Origin: Diphasiastrum complanatum
Lineage: Eukaryota; Streptophyta; Lycopodiopsida; Lycopodiales; Lycopodiaceae
Direction of reading: 5' to 3'
DNA length: 64,000 bases
Assembly: GCA_029204225.1 (NCBI GenBank)
Contig: CM055100.1
Span: 17,103,259 to 17,167,258 of the forward strand
Under the pieces are notes generated by a model. The model saw only the letters and a list, made by a program, of their open reading frames with translations. It searched no databases and was not told the DNA's origin. Numbering within the stretch: position 1 is the stretch's first letter; each line of letters starts with the position of its first letter. Shown here one piece after another: positions 46,401 to 59,300 of the stretch. The translations under genes were made by a program, and so were the position numbers.

Positions 46401-47970
46401 AGTGATGGCAACAAGCTATCATTCTAAGTAGCATCTAGGTTTTGCCACAAATTTAATTTAACCCAAGTGTCTGTGATTGTTGATGTAGGTTTGAAGGGAT
46501 TGCTTGACGAGGATCTCCTTATTGCTACTTGAATGGGTTGAGGATTGCAACAAATGGCAGACGTGTTGAACATCTCATTGTGGCTGCCTGTTCCTTGCTA
46601 AAAATAACAAGGCGACTCATCGTTTTGTTGTTTTTGGTTGCTCCTAAAATAACTTTGAGTTGTTGGTGGAGCAACGATTCTGTTTAGTCAGCCCTTCACA
46701 GTTCCCACCAATTGCAAGTGGAACACCATTCGTTCGATTAGTCACTTTGTTAACTCAACAAGCGCTAGTTGTTGGTGGGGCTCCCCCCCTTATAGTTCAG
46801 AGTGAAGCTATTAAGGTGAATTTTATAAAGGAGGCCTGTGCCGGATGACATATATTCGACAATGTTGTAAGCCCATCGTTGGATGACATATATTAGAGGT
46901 AGTAGTGGGCCGATGGATGGGTGAGATTAAATTGTTAATAAGCCTGCCCTATGGCTAATCAGACTCCTCTTGACCAATGACATAAGGTTAAATTGGGGAG
47001 GGGGGGGGTCTCATCCACCTGACCTGACCTGCCCTGCCCTGCAGGTACGTATTTAGAATTTGATACGAGTAAAAATTTTCAGCGATTGAAGTCTCTACAA
47101 AGCAAACGCCCTCTCTCAAACCCAAATTCATGAGTTCGTGCGTCAACAAAAGAAATGGCAGAAAATTGTATGGCGATCGCTATTATGTAACCCTACTACA
47201 TCTGCTGCTGCCATTGGTCCAGGTCAGCACGCGATGCTTTTTTGTGTCTAGTTTTTTGAATTAACGTTCTTTTTCTGGATTGATCCATCGTGAGAGCCCG
47301 TGGCGCCCTTTCACGCCTCTTCAGATATTTTGCTCTCGCTTCGTCTTTCTGTTTCCTCGCTTTCATCTGCTGATTCTTTCGGCAACTTTTGGCGGGCTTG
47401 AAGATTTTGCTCAGGACGTAGATCTTGTAGATTATGGCTTCAGATGTGTGTTTCATTATTTTGAGCAGCTTGCCAATTGGATTGTAAGTTTTGAAGCTTG
47501 AGCCTTCGTGCCATGGACAAGGAACACTCAAAATTATTATCAATGGTGTGTATCGTTGTTTAGTAAGATGTATAATCAAATCTTTCAGCAAAGAACTAAG
47601 CTCTTTGAATGTTCATGTCTTTTAGTTTTGCCAGTTAGAGTATTTATCATGGAGCCGCTTGTCCGGATCTTGAGTTCTTACTCGGTTTGGTGCCTCGGTT
47701 TTGATTCTCTTTTCCAACGAAATTATGAAGTCAGGAACGTAGGTTTTAGCAAACGATTCAAGGCTGATGAATTCATGCTTCTGTTGATTACCCTCACGGA
47801 AGGGGTTAGCAGCTAGTCTTATTTTTTGATTTTGGAAAATTGAGCTCACAGTTCATCGTTTCCTAACTGTTAACATATTTTCTTTTTAGAGTAGCAGCAC
47901 CGTTGTAATATGAATTTTGGTAAGAGTCTATTTATTTGGACTATTAACATCAATCTGCTGTTTTATTCAG

Positions 47971-50328
47971 AGAATCCTTCTTATATGGAAGGTTCCCTTA
48001 GTAAAAGCAGGAGAAAGGATTCTAGAGCCAAAGTGCGACAGCTTCAGAGCCGGCACGATAATATAGGTTCTTGGCGCTGTACCACTGATGAGACCGATGT
48101 CGACGAAGATGATGAAGATAGGGCGGTGCCTATGGTCAGTGAAGAAAATAAGAGGAAGCGTGCACCGAGAGGAGTGGCCAGGAAAGTTAAGTTAAAGCCT
48201 TTGGTGCTTTATGATTCAAATCCAGCTATTGCACACGTGGAATTAGGAGCAGAAAATTTCTCGGCTAGCGTTAGTGAGGATTGTAAGGATTCCTTCAAAG
48301 ATAGTAGTAGCAGGGGGGCAGAAAACTATTCAACTTCGCATAATGAGAACTTGAATGAGGGCAAAGAGACGGATAATTTACCTTTCCTTGACAAAAGACG
48401 GGAGAGTTCTAGATCTCGAATGAAGCCATTCAGGTTCAGACAAGAACCTGTTGATAGCTATGGCAATCGCAAAGAAGAGAAAAGAGAAACCAAAGAGTCA
48501 AATGATACCGTTGCGATGAATAATGACATAGCAAAAGCAGATGATGGTAGTGTTGGAGAAAAGGCTGCTGGAAATTGCTCTTCTGAAGATGAAAGACAAG
48601 ATAGCAAAGGAACGGATGATGTTGGCCGGCCCACCGACAGTTCAAAGCTAAAGGTCAAAATAGCAGCCGAGAGCGATAAGATGCCTAACATCCCTGTAGG
48701 CCGTGATCCTAAGAATTCTCCGCACTATGATGAGCAAGATTTGGACGCATCACTAAAAGTTACTCTCTCCTCTTTTCTATCGGTGTTGTGCTATTAAAGT
48801 TTAAGCGCTGCTTATCACACTTACTACGTTTCTTGTTCAATGTGGAAACAGATACTAAAGAGGATAATGAATATGGAGTCCGCGCAACCCTTTAATACTC
48901 CCGTGGATCCAGTGGTTTTGGGCATTCCAGTAAGTGAAGTATAGGATGCACTATTTTGTCAGTGTACACTTAATGCTTTTTCATTAGTCTCCGGAATGAA
49001 GTCGAGTTACCATCACGCTATAAGCAAGAGAGTCTCTTCGGATATGGCTGAACAGAAAGCTTCCTCTAAAGAACTGATGAGAAGTGCCTATGAAGCTGTA
49101 TATTTTTGTATAAGAGAGGGAAGGCCAGTCTTGAGTTCAGTGGACAATGCAAATTTGCAGTAGACCTTACCTAGAGTTTCTCTTCAGGCTCTTTTTATCT
49201 TTGACTTGTGGATGAACGAAATCATTTCTATGGGTCCATTGTTGAGACGCATATGTTTCAAGAGAGTTATAGTAACTCATTAAATATGTTTAAACATGTT
49301 CACAGGCTAAAATATTTTCGGTTGTCAATGTAAGTGCAATAGTGTTATGCCATTAGCACGTGCCATGGGTTGATAGTAGAGATGCAGACTTATTTGTGGT
49401 GACAATTTTTAGTTCTCTTTCACTTTGACATAGATTTTTTTGAAATTTGTATTCAGCACTTGTTTTCTGAAATGATTTTCAAATTTTTGCTGAAGGTTGA
49501 TGATATTTTAGTTGACAATAACATGTGTGCACCTATCGCTTCTTGTAGGATTACTATCAAGTCATCGAGACACCTATGGATTTTGGAACTATTCGTCGTC
49601 TATTAGAGAATCGTGAAAAGTATTTGAACTCACAAGATATATATCGAGACATACAATTAATATGGGTCAATTGCCGCAAGTACAATCACAAAGGTGATCC
49701 CATCTTAGAGATGATGAAGAAAGTTCAGAAAGCTTGCAGCAAGTATTGGACAGCCACTGGTCATTTACGGAATTTGAAATCAAGGAAAGGTAAACCTTAA
49801 CTTTCTTGTTTGCACCTTAATCATCTAAAAAAGATCAACTAGTATTTATGAAAAGAATAAAACGTCAAGGAAATACAGTTATGTCAAGAAAATTATAGGC
49901 ATATAATTAGCACTTGCTTGGGCCTCGTGCTCTCATTGTTATTATTGGACATTTAGATCATATGGTTTGCACCGTTGAGAACCTCCATAGATTGGTGACA
50001 TTCATTAGTTTTTCAATGATTCAGTTATGATTGAGTCTCCAGGTCTGACTCATTTTTAGCATGGAAGTTGGGTTCCATTTTGGATTTTGTGTTGAAATCT
50101 TTCTGTTTGTTTGGGGCTAGAATACTTCTGGACTTATCATTGCTTTTGGAGTAAGAGTCTCATTTATTGTTCAATTCATCTTGTTCTACAATGGTCAATT
50201 TTTAGTGCGATTGTATATTTGGATCCTAGATGCAGCAAATTGAATCGCGATTAGATGACCAGATTCATGTTTTTTTAGTTAAACAAAAAAACAAAAAGAT
50301 GCCATGGGCTAGTAGATCCATGCTGGCC

Positions 50329-50393
<65 letters not shown>

Positions 50394-53300
50394 GAAGAAG
50401 AAGAAGAAGAAGAAGAAAGATCTTTATTGATGTCCTTGAAATATCGTAAGGTACATAGGACTAATAAGAGGTTTATGTCAAGTATGCACGAAAGGAGCTT
50501 AAAAGCTCAAACATCTAAAGAAACAATAATTGCAAAAACAGAAACTGCATATAGTGAGATGGCTGGCATAGTCACAGTCCATCCTCATGATATAATAGAT
50601 GTCTCTCCGTTGGTAAAAAAATGGTGTATGGTATGCTGTGAAACTGTCTTTGGATGGGCTGTGGACCTCTGTCTCCAAGTGAACTGTCGATGTCGTCTTT
50701 GTTGCTGTGCAGCTGTGGGCTGTGGCCTATAGGTTGGCATGACCATCCCATAGAAGCTCCTACCATATCATGAAGGATCTAGAGGTGTTAAACACCTACT
50801 TGTCGTTATCCGGGATGTGTACTTGGCTTGGAGACTTCTACCTTGGAGGTATACAAGGGGAGATCTCAGTTGCCATTCATTCTTCTACCTAGGAGAAGGT
50901 GAATGGAGAGTGCTTGTGCATAGCCAAGATGTGGGCTAGCTAGTGGTGGTATGGGACGTCGTTAGGGTTGGAGGCTAGATCCTACTTGTTGACAGGCTAG
51001 GGCACAAAGGGTGGATCTGGATGGATCCTATGGCGGGGTGGATCTTGTGCATTCGGTTTCATAAGGTGACCGACACCTGTCGGTTTATGGTTGATTAGAG
51101 TTATAATAGTTGGTATCGGAGCCACTGCAAATCGTGTTATAAAGTTGAGCATTTTTCGTTTGAAAATCGTTAAATTCCCCTTGCTTGCAAATTTTTTTGC
51201 ATTTTCGTGGCATCAAAGCCAGGATCGGCTTTTTTTCTCCCTTTTTGTTTTTTTGGGATTTCAACTTTTTTGTTCTTTTTTCAAAAAAAAAAAAAAACAA
51301 GAACAAGCACTGGCAACGTTTCAAAGACTTTGTTGCCATGATAAACCATTTGACTAGCATGTGAAAAACTTATTGATTTCCAAACGAAAAACCCTCAAAC
51401 CTATAACACGGCTTGAGGTGGCTTACCAATTGTTATAACCTTAATTGACGCGTCGGTCACCTTATGAAACTGAAGGGACACGATCCACCCCGCCGTAGGA
51501 TCCATCCAGATCCACCCTTTGTGCCCTGACCTGTCAACAAGGAGGATCCGACTTCCAACCCTAACAGTGCCCGATTAGTGGTGCCTCTATTAAGTAGTAT
51601 TTTGGTTTCTATACTTCAATGATTGGCATGCAATTGCCAAGTGTCCCAATACTCATGCATGCATTTTGCATGTTGTATGCATGTTATGCTAGGTGTCAAA
51701 CTAGCTTATTCTCCCCCTTGCACATGTGCATGGGGGTCTACCAAACTCAAGTGGGTATGTGGCATCATCATGCAAGAAGGCCTCCCACAAGTTTGGCTAA
51801 AAAAAAAAGCCCAAGTTATTTGGGCCTTAAAAATTTGGACCCAATTATGACCATGTGCCATGTACTATTCATTTAACTAAGTCTATAAGTTCAACAGAAA
51901 GGAGCATGAGGAGCATCTCAGGATTGTCTGAAGGTTACTTAGACAGGAGAAACACTTTTCTAAAAAATTCAAATGTGAGTTCTTTCAAAAAAGACTGGCT
52001 TATCTTGGTCACGTTATTTTAGACCATGGGTTGGAAATTGACCCTAATAAACTCCGTAAGGTTTGTGAGTGGCCTATACTCCTAACCATCAGAGAAGTCA
52101 AATCCTTTTTGGGCTTCATTGGATTCTTTCATCAATTTATCAAAGATCATGCAATAATTGCATTACTCTTGAATGTTCTCAAAGAGGTGAAAAGAACCAG
52201 CCGACACAGTAAATACAGTCCTTCGGTTACTTGGACTGACGAGTTGAGTCAAAGTTTTGAAACTCTTAAAGACGGTGTGTTCAAAGCTCCAATTCTACAC
52301 ATAGTCGGTCCTAACAAGCCATATGTACTTGATACGAATGCTAGCGACTTTGTTGTAGGGGTAGTCCTAGATCAGGATGGTACACTAGTTGCTTTTGAAA
52401 GCAAAAAGTTGGGACCCTACTCAAAAGACGTATTCTACCTCTGATGAGGAACATTTTGTTGTAATTCATGCTCATTAAATTTGGAGACATTTACATGTAA
52501 GGATCCAAATTCACTATTGTAACCGACCACAAAGCATTAAAATATATTAACGATGCAGTTAACTTGAGAGATCGTAAGGTCATGTGGTTAGAAATTCTTC
52601 AAGAATTTCAATATGACATAATACTGGGAGATGCCTTAAGCCGGATTGGAGAGGTTAATCAGTATGCTTTTCAGAGATCCAATATGATCTTTATATGTTC
52701 CTAAGAGATCTTTATAGGACTGATAAGTATTTAGGTCAAATTTGGCTAGACGTCTTGATAGGTAATTCTAGATCTAGTATTGAAATTGGGAAGCAGGATC
52801 CCAAGTAATCTCCCTGGGACAAGATATTGAGACAATATTCCATAAGGAATGGACTACTTTTCCAAAATGGAAAGGTACGTGTGCCAAAAAATGAGAATAT
52901 AAGGGCCAAATCTTGCATGAATGTCATGACAGCCCTTGTGCAGGGCATTCTGGCTCAGAAAGGACACTTGGTCTCATAAAAAGAAATTTCTATTGGCCAA
53001 AGCAAGTTGATGCTTATGTTCTCATTTGCAGATAGTCCCAAGTTAATATAGCCGAAAGACTTAAGGCAATTGGTTTGTTACTTCCTTTGGAAATTCTTAA
53101 AAGAAAGTGGAAAAGCATTTCCATGAATTTTGTGGTTGGGCTACCTCGGACAGGGAAGCAAAATGATGCTATTTGGGTTATAGTTGACAGGCTAACCAAA
53201 ATGGTGCAATTCATTATAACCAAATTGTTTGTCAAAGCTTCAGAACCTGCCCAACTTTTTGTAGAAAAGTTGTTTAGGTTGTAAAGGTTGCCAAATGATA

Positions 53301-56300
53301 TTGTTAGTGATTGAGATTCTAAGTTCAATGGCAAATTCTGGCAAGTGGTCTTTGAGAAATTAGAGACCACTTTAAAGTCTAGGGTCTTTAGATCATCTAG
53401 AGTCGGATGGTTAAACTGAACAAACGAACGAGTCTATGGAAGATATGCTTCCAAGGTATCGAAGGTTGGAAAATGTCCTAAACTGTCCTCTTGTTTGCGT
53501 CGGTCATTTAAAGGAATGACTTGTTGCGAAGGATGGTTCGATTCAAGTAGATGAGCAGGATCTGTTGACCTTTGTACCTTTCGAACCACAAGTCATTGTT
53601 GATGTAACTGGGTACATGGTTCGATGGAAAGGTAGTTCCAACGATGAGGACACGTGCGAAGGGGAGAAAGATCTTAGACTAAGATTCCTAGATTTTCTAC
53701 CCTAGAAGGAAAAGCTTTTAAGGGGGAGGGAATGTATGGACCCAACCATTGGCCCCCTAAACCCAACTTGAAACTGGACGCTAGATTGGGCCTTTTTACT
53801 TGACTAGTGACTCGTGGACCTCATGGATGCCATTTGTGTTATTAGGGATGTGTACTTGGCTTGGAGACTTCTACCTTGGAGGTATACAAGGGGAGGAGAT
53901 CTCAATTGCCATTCATTCTTCTATCTAGGAGAGGGTGGATGGAGAGCGCTTGTCCATAGTCAGGATGTGAGTTAGCTAGGGGTGGGAGATGGCTGATGTT
54001 CCTAGTGGTGGTATGGGACGTTGTTAGGGATGGAGGCTCGATCCTACTTGTTGATAGGCCAGGGCACTAAGGTTGGATCTAGATGGATCCTATGGCGGAG
54101 TGGATTGTGTGCGTTCGGTTTCATAAGGTGACTTGTGCTTGGTGGTTTACAGTTGATTAGGGTTATAGCAATAAGCCATGAAGAGAAATCTTCGAGAAAC
54201 CTCAAAGTCTTCGTCAGGTCTTTGTAAGCCTTGCTACATGTCATAAAATATGCATATGGTAAAGATTCTATTGGTTGAATCTGTCCTTCGCTTTTCAGAG
54301 AAGTGATAGAAATTCAGTACATTGGTTGTTTTACAAATGTATTAAAGCTTATGTTGTCATATGTTTGTGCATGTGACCTACACCTATTCTAGAGTGTTTA
54401 TGATGTGACTAGGGATGTCCTAGCATAGGGTCCATGCTATGCATAACGAAAAGTTGATGTTTTAAGACTTTGTAGTTGGACTCCATAGGCCTAAAAATTG
54501 CACATCCCCTTTTTATTGTTGGGTATTATTCTAGACTTAACATCGATATATTTCTTTGCCGTTTTAGTGGACATGTAGTTTGTTTTTGAGATCTCTGTCC
54601 AAGTGACAACCAATTGGTCTGCGCTTATTCTATTGTTTTGCGTTCTAATTTGGTATTGAGCAAGTTGAAGTGATGAAATGTGAAAATTTCCTAGTTTTTT
54701 AGTGTGCAAGTAGGGAATATTGCTAGCCTTCATTATGACTAAGTTTGCCCTTTACCTTGGAGAAGTGAGAGAAGCTTGGTATGTTGTCTTTTGTACAAAT
54801 GTAAAAAGCCAATGTGGACATATGTTTGCGCATCTGATTTCCACCTCTACTCTAGGGTGCTAACTAGTCATGACATGAGTAGGGATTTCATAGCATTTGG
54901 TTCATGCTATGCATAATGAAGTTGACGGTTCAAGACTTTGTGGTTGGCTCCATAGTGTTGAAGATTGCATGTCTCCTTTGTTATGTTGGGCTCAAGCCTC
55001 TCATTGGATCTTCATGTCTAATTTGACAATCAACAAAGTGTAGCATATACTAATAACCACCTGCATTCATTGATGTGGCTTTGTGCGCATTGGGCCATCG
55101 TGGCACCTTGCTTTCTAGCCTTGGTCATGCTCCATATACCCCGTGTCCTAACAACTAGGTCCATATTAGTTATCAAGTCACGTCTCTGGCCACTACTTGC
55201 AACGTATCCAACCTAGCTTGGTTATGGGTCAATACCATAGTTGATTTTCTATTGACCCTATGGTAGTCGTTTATTTATGATTGATCCATTTAGTACTTAC
55301 ACTTTAGTTTGCAATTCTAACATTTTCTATATATTGAATATGCAGATATTATATTTGTGAGGGTAGAAAGTTACAAGCACATTATCAATACTTCCTTTGG
55401 GCCTTCCATGCAATCATTTGTCTTAAGACCATACGGTTTTAGACTTATTTTGCAGCCCCTACTGGAAGATGCAACTTTAACTTGACTCGTGGGCCCTTAT
55501 CCAATATAAATAGACGATACGGCCTCGTTGGTAGTTTGTTAAGTATTTGGAGACTATTTCTTAGATTAGAGATCAACTTGAGATCGATTTAGCATATCTT
55601 GAACTTATATTTGGTCTAGCTGGAAGAGATTGCTTGTTAAAGATCGTTAGTTAGTTATTGTTATACATTTGACTGATTTATGCATTTGCAATATTCTTTC
55701 TATTTATGTTTTGTTGTGACATTCTTTATAATTGTTCCCTTGTTGTTCCCTTGTAGCAGGGTGTTGCGATGACAGAACATCGTTGCATTTGTTGAAAACT
55801 CTTCAAGTCATTCACATTCCTTACTATTTTGATGTCTTCTTGATGTGATGTTATGAATGTGTTCCTAACTCTACTTTACCTGTAAGTTTCGTGGCTTGAT
55901 TTTGTTGATCCATAAGTCATGTGATTAAATTTTTTTATGTAGCTAGAATGAAGGTCATGGTTTTTGGGCCTTATATAGCCATTTTGTCTATATTACGTAC
56001 TTATGCAAATGAATGTTGCTTCTCAGCTCCTGTGGATCAGGTCATTGCAGAAAGTAGAGCAAGGGAACAAAGGTTGTTAATGGAAGGTGGGAAAAGGAGC
56101 TATTCAAAAGATCATCTTGATGTAACGAGCTACAGAGGGAATCAATTTTTTCGATCAACGGATTCAAATAAGTTTATTATTGTAAAAAAACATAGGAATT
56201 CAAGTGGGATGGGAGAAGAGGTTGCAGATTCGTCAAGTGGAGATGATGATGAGAGTGAAAATGAAGGTGAATTATCAATAGTTAGGCTCACCAAGTAACA

Positions 56301-59300
56301 TTCATGTGCACTTGTTACTCTTATTTCCTTAGGTTGTGCTATTGAATTGGTTTGCTTGTATAGCCTATTTGGTTGAGTTAGACATGAGAAAAAGCCATAT
56401 ATTTACCTAGATGCACCTAGTGGAATTCATGCTTGTTGCCAACATATTCCATGTTTTCTAGCCTTTTTCTAGATGAAGACTTTGTATGTCAACATCTTTT
56501 CCTTCATTATTTAGATAATTTTCTATCTCAATCCTTCTTAAAATATGTGCTCCTAGCATGCTTGATAGCTAAAGGAAATTGGTTATGTAATATATATTAT
56601 ATTTGTTATTGTCATAAAGTAAGGTGGATAATTTGCTAGGTGTTGCTTTTTAGATAGCTTATGAGTATACATTCTGTGAACCTTGAAGAGTTGGTCTTGT
56701 AGTTGGATCTAGTTGTCTTCTTGTAATATGTGAAGCATCTATTAATATGATAGACAAGAGACATTGGTGGGAAACATGGTGACGTTGAGATAAGTTTTGC
56801 AGGATGCAACAATTTTTGTTCAAATTTGAAGAAGTTTTTCCCAGCAAAATTCAAATGTTGCTGTTTATTATGCATTTGCTTTCATAGTTTTGTACCAATC
56901 TTATTGCGTAAGATCTATCTCTTGCAAGAACATTGTAAAATCCTTCCATTATTGCATCTACATAGATCTTACAAGTAATCACAATCCACTAGCATATTTG
57001 ACATGGAACTCACCATCCAACAATAGCATGCATATGTGGTGGTTTTCATCCTTGAGCCTAGGAGACTGCACCATCATCATCCATCATCATCGATCACTCC
57101 ACTAGACAACAACCATCCAACAATAGAGTATGTGGTGGCTTTCATCCTTGAGCCTAGGAGATTGCACCATTATCATCGATCACCCCACTAGACAACGGCC
57201 TCGGCATCCATATCAACATAGGCCACCTCTTTGAGGACTCATTGATGAGATATCAATGTATGTTTGGAGCTCTCATTAGTTCAAGCCACTCTCGAATTTT
57301 AGCATCCCATTTGGTGCCCCCAATATGCCCCAAGGCCACAAGCTTGGGATAGTTCTCGTGAAGTAGTTTCAACTTGTCCGCCACCCCATGTTACCACTCC
57401 AATCATGGACTTTGCATAATTGTGCTCGAGTGTAAGCCGACCCCGATCAGAGCTTGGGTTTCCCTTATTCCTTGTTCATGTTTCTTCACGAATTTGATAG
57501 TGATTTAGGATAGTTGGTAGACACCTTTTTATCTGGTTTCTATACATTTTTTACCTTATCTGGTTTCTATACAATTTTTACCTGTAAGTCATGGAAAGTT
57601 TAGATGTTGCTTGTAGAAGTAGATTGATTGTGGTTGGGGTGGATTGGTTTTTGCACCTACAATGGAGCAAGGTTGTTGTTTAAGGGAGAGGAAATTTTTG
57701 TAGGCATGAGACATGCAGGTAGGAACTAATGACATGCAACAAAGAATCTTGGACTTGTGCATTGATCCTTTCACCTGCAAAATTCCTTTGCCGATTGGGA
57801 CATGTATGATCACCTATAGACGACGAGGATCTCGGTTGGAAGTGATATAGGATAATCAAAACTTGATTGCAATATATTGTGCCAGTAAGACAAGGAATGG
57901 ATCAAAGTGCATTGAACCATGTTTGGAAAGGGACATATTGATGATGTTCAAAGAAAATTGGGCTGGAGCTTGGAATTGTTTTATTCCCTAGGAAGAACAT
58001 GTTGAAGCTCGATGGTTGGAGGAGGATCAAGTTTCAACTTAGTGACCAAATTGGGGAGTGGCTCAATTAAAGAACAGAAATGAGCCCAAGTTAAGACTCG
58101 GAAAGGCTTGGAAATGGGGGCTGGTCCAAGGCCAGATGTTGTATTTAGGCGTCCTTCAACTACATAGTGGTTGCCATGTGCCCTTAGTGGCCATGTGGCC
58201 TTAAACAAGGGTTAGCTCGAAATGTCAGGGTATTGAGTGTAAGGCTTATGATAGTGGGTGAACTTGACTAGGTGCTCATATTGAATTGGAGAATTTTAAA
58301 ACAAAGGGGCTGTTTGGTGGGTTTGCCATCGAGGACCTATGTTGAGTGGGAAAGTTCTTGTATTGTAGGAGGTGGCGGCGTTGTGAGAACCTTGCTTTTC
58401 TCGAGTAGTTGCATCAATAGCTCACACATTGATCGATGGGTAAGAGATGTCTTGACATTAATAAGGAAATGTTGTTGATAGTGGGAGGAATACCTAATCT
58501 TAGTCTTATAGCAATTTCCAAGTTGGACTATATGATGTCTCATGCAATAATTTGGACATTTGATGGGTGAAGTGTTGAAAGTGAGCCTTTAGCAATATAT
58601 AGTATGTTAGGGAGAGGGATGTATCGTTACAACAAGGCAATCACCAGTATTAGGACTACCATTACTCATTTATTTGATGACATACGATGCCTTCTATGTA
58701 CTCACTCTAAGTGTGACCATAATAGATGTGTCTTAACATTTCTCTATTTAGACAATTTATGGCATTACAGAATTCATTAGGATTAGCTTCGAGTTATCCA
58801 GACAATTTATAGCATTATAGAATTCACTAGGATTAGTTTCGAGTAGTTTGTTTATGTCTTGGAGATATTCTTACATTACCACCAATTGGACTTTTATGTG
58901 TATTATGGTTTTTTATCATCTCATATCCTATTTTTGATCATCTTATATTGAATTGGACATTATAACGTTTCATGTTCATCATCATCAACGTCATTGTCGT
59001 CATTGTCTTCTCTCTCTCTTCTCTCACTTTGCTTTAAGAGATGAAAGAGTTGTACCAATGATTAGTGCCTCCAATTCTTTGAAGTAGTGAAGCACAAGGA
59101 GTTCCCATTATTAATCATACAACGAAAAAATTATTGATTCTAGAGTTAATAGCATGCTCAACCCAAGGTATCATTCCAAAGAGGTGAAAAATCTTGAATG
59201 TAATTAACACCTACTACTATAAAAGAACTTGAGATTGCAATCATATCGAAATAACAAAACTTATGCTCATGCATACAAACAATCTTTCGATACATGTCAG

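Larger units (their letters stand above)
50797..54170 (+). mobile_element. Ty3/gypsy element in bromodomain-gene intron, defective
   Basis: The 3' LTR is 53734-54170, starting TGTATGGACCC after the purine tract aagggggaggga. A 5'-truncated left LTR is about 50797-51109, followed by primer site TGGTATCGGAGCC at 51111-51123. The interior holds RT/RNase H, integrase and tail pieces with stops, plus an inverted LTR/leader copy at about 51360-51575. Gag and protease are not visible. It has the same orientation as the host gene. Confidence 0.85.

Noticed and set aside
47129-47217. Candidate first exon of the bromodomain gene (MSSCVNKRNG... to a GT donor)
   Set aside because: It ends in phase 0 while exon 47971 needs one carried base, so it cannot join without a further exon.
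47196-47591. 131-codon minus-strand frame with a basic, repetitive C-terminus
   Set aside because: No known domain and no homology recognised. It overlaps the presumed 5' region of the bromodomain gene, and the basic stretch is probably chance composition.
51091-51360. Two overlapping opposite frames of about 90 codons
   Set aside because: They arise from the palindromic gypsy leader and its poly-T/poly-A centre.
56267-56298. Stop at 56298 as the end of the bromodomain protein
   Set aside because: A good GT donor at 56267 joins in phase to exon 61612, so a continuing gene is more likely. The alternative end is kept as a possibility.
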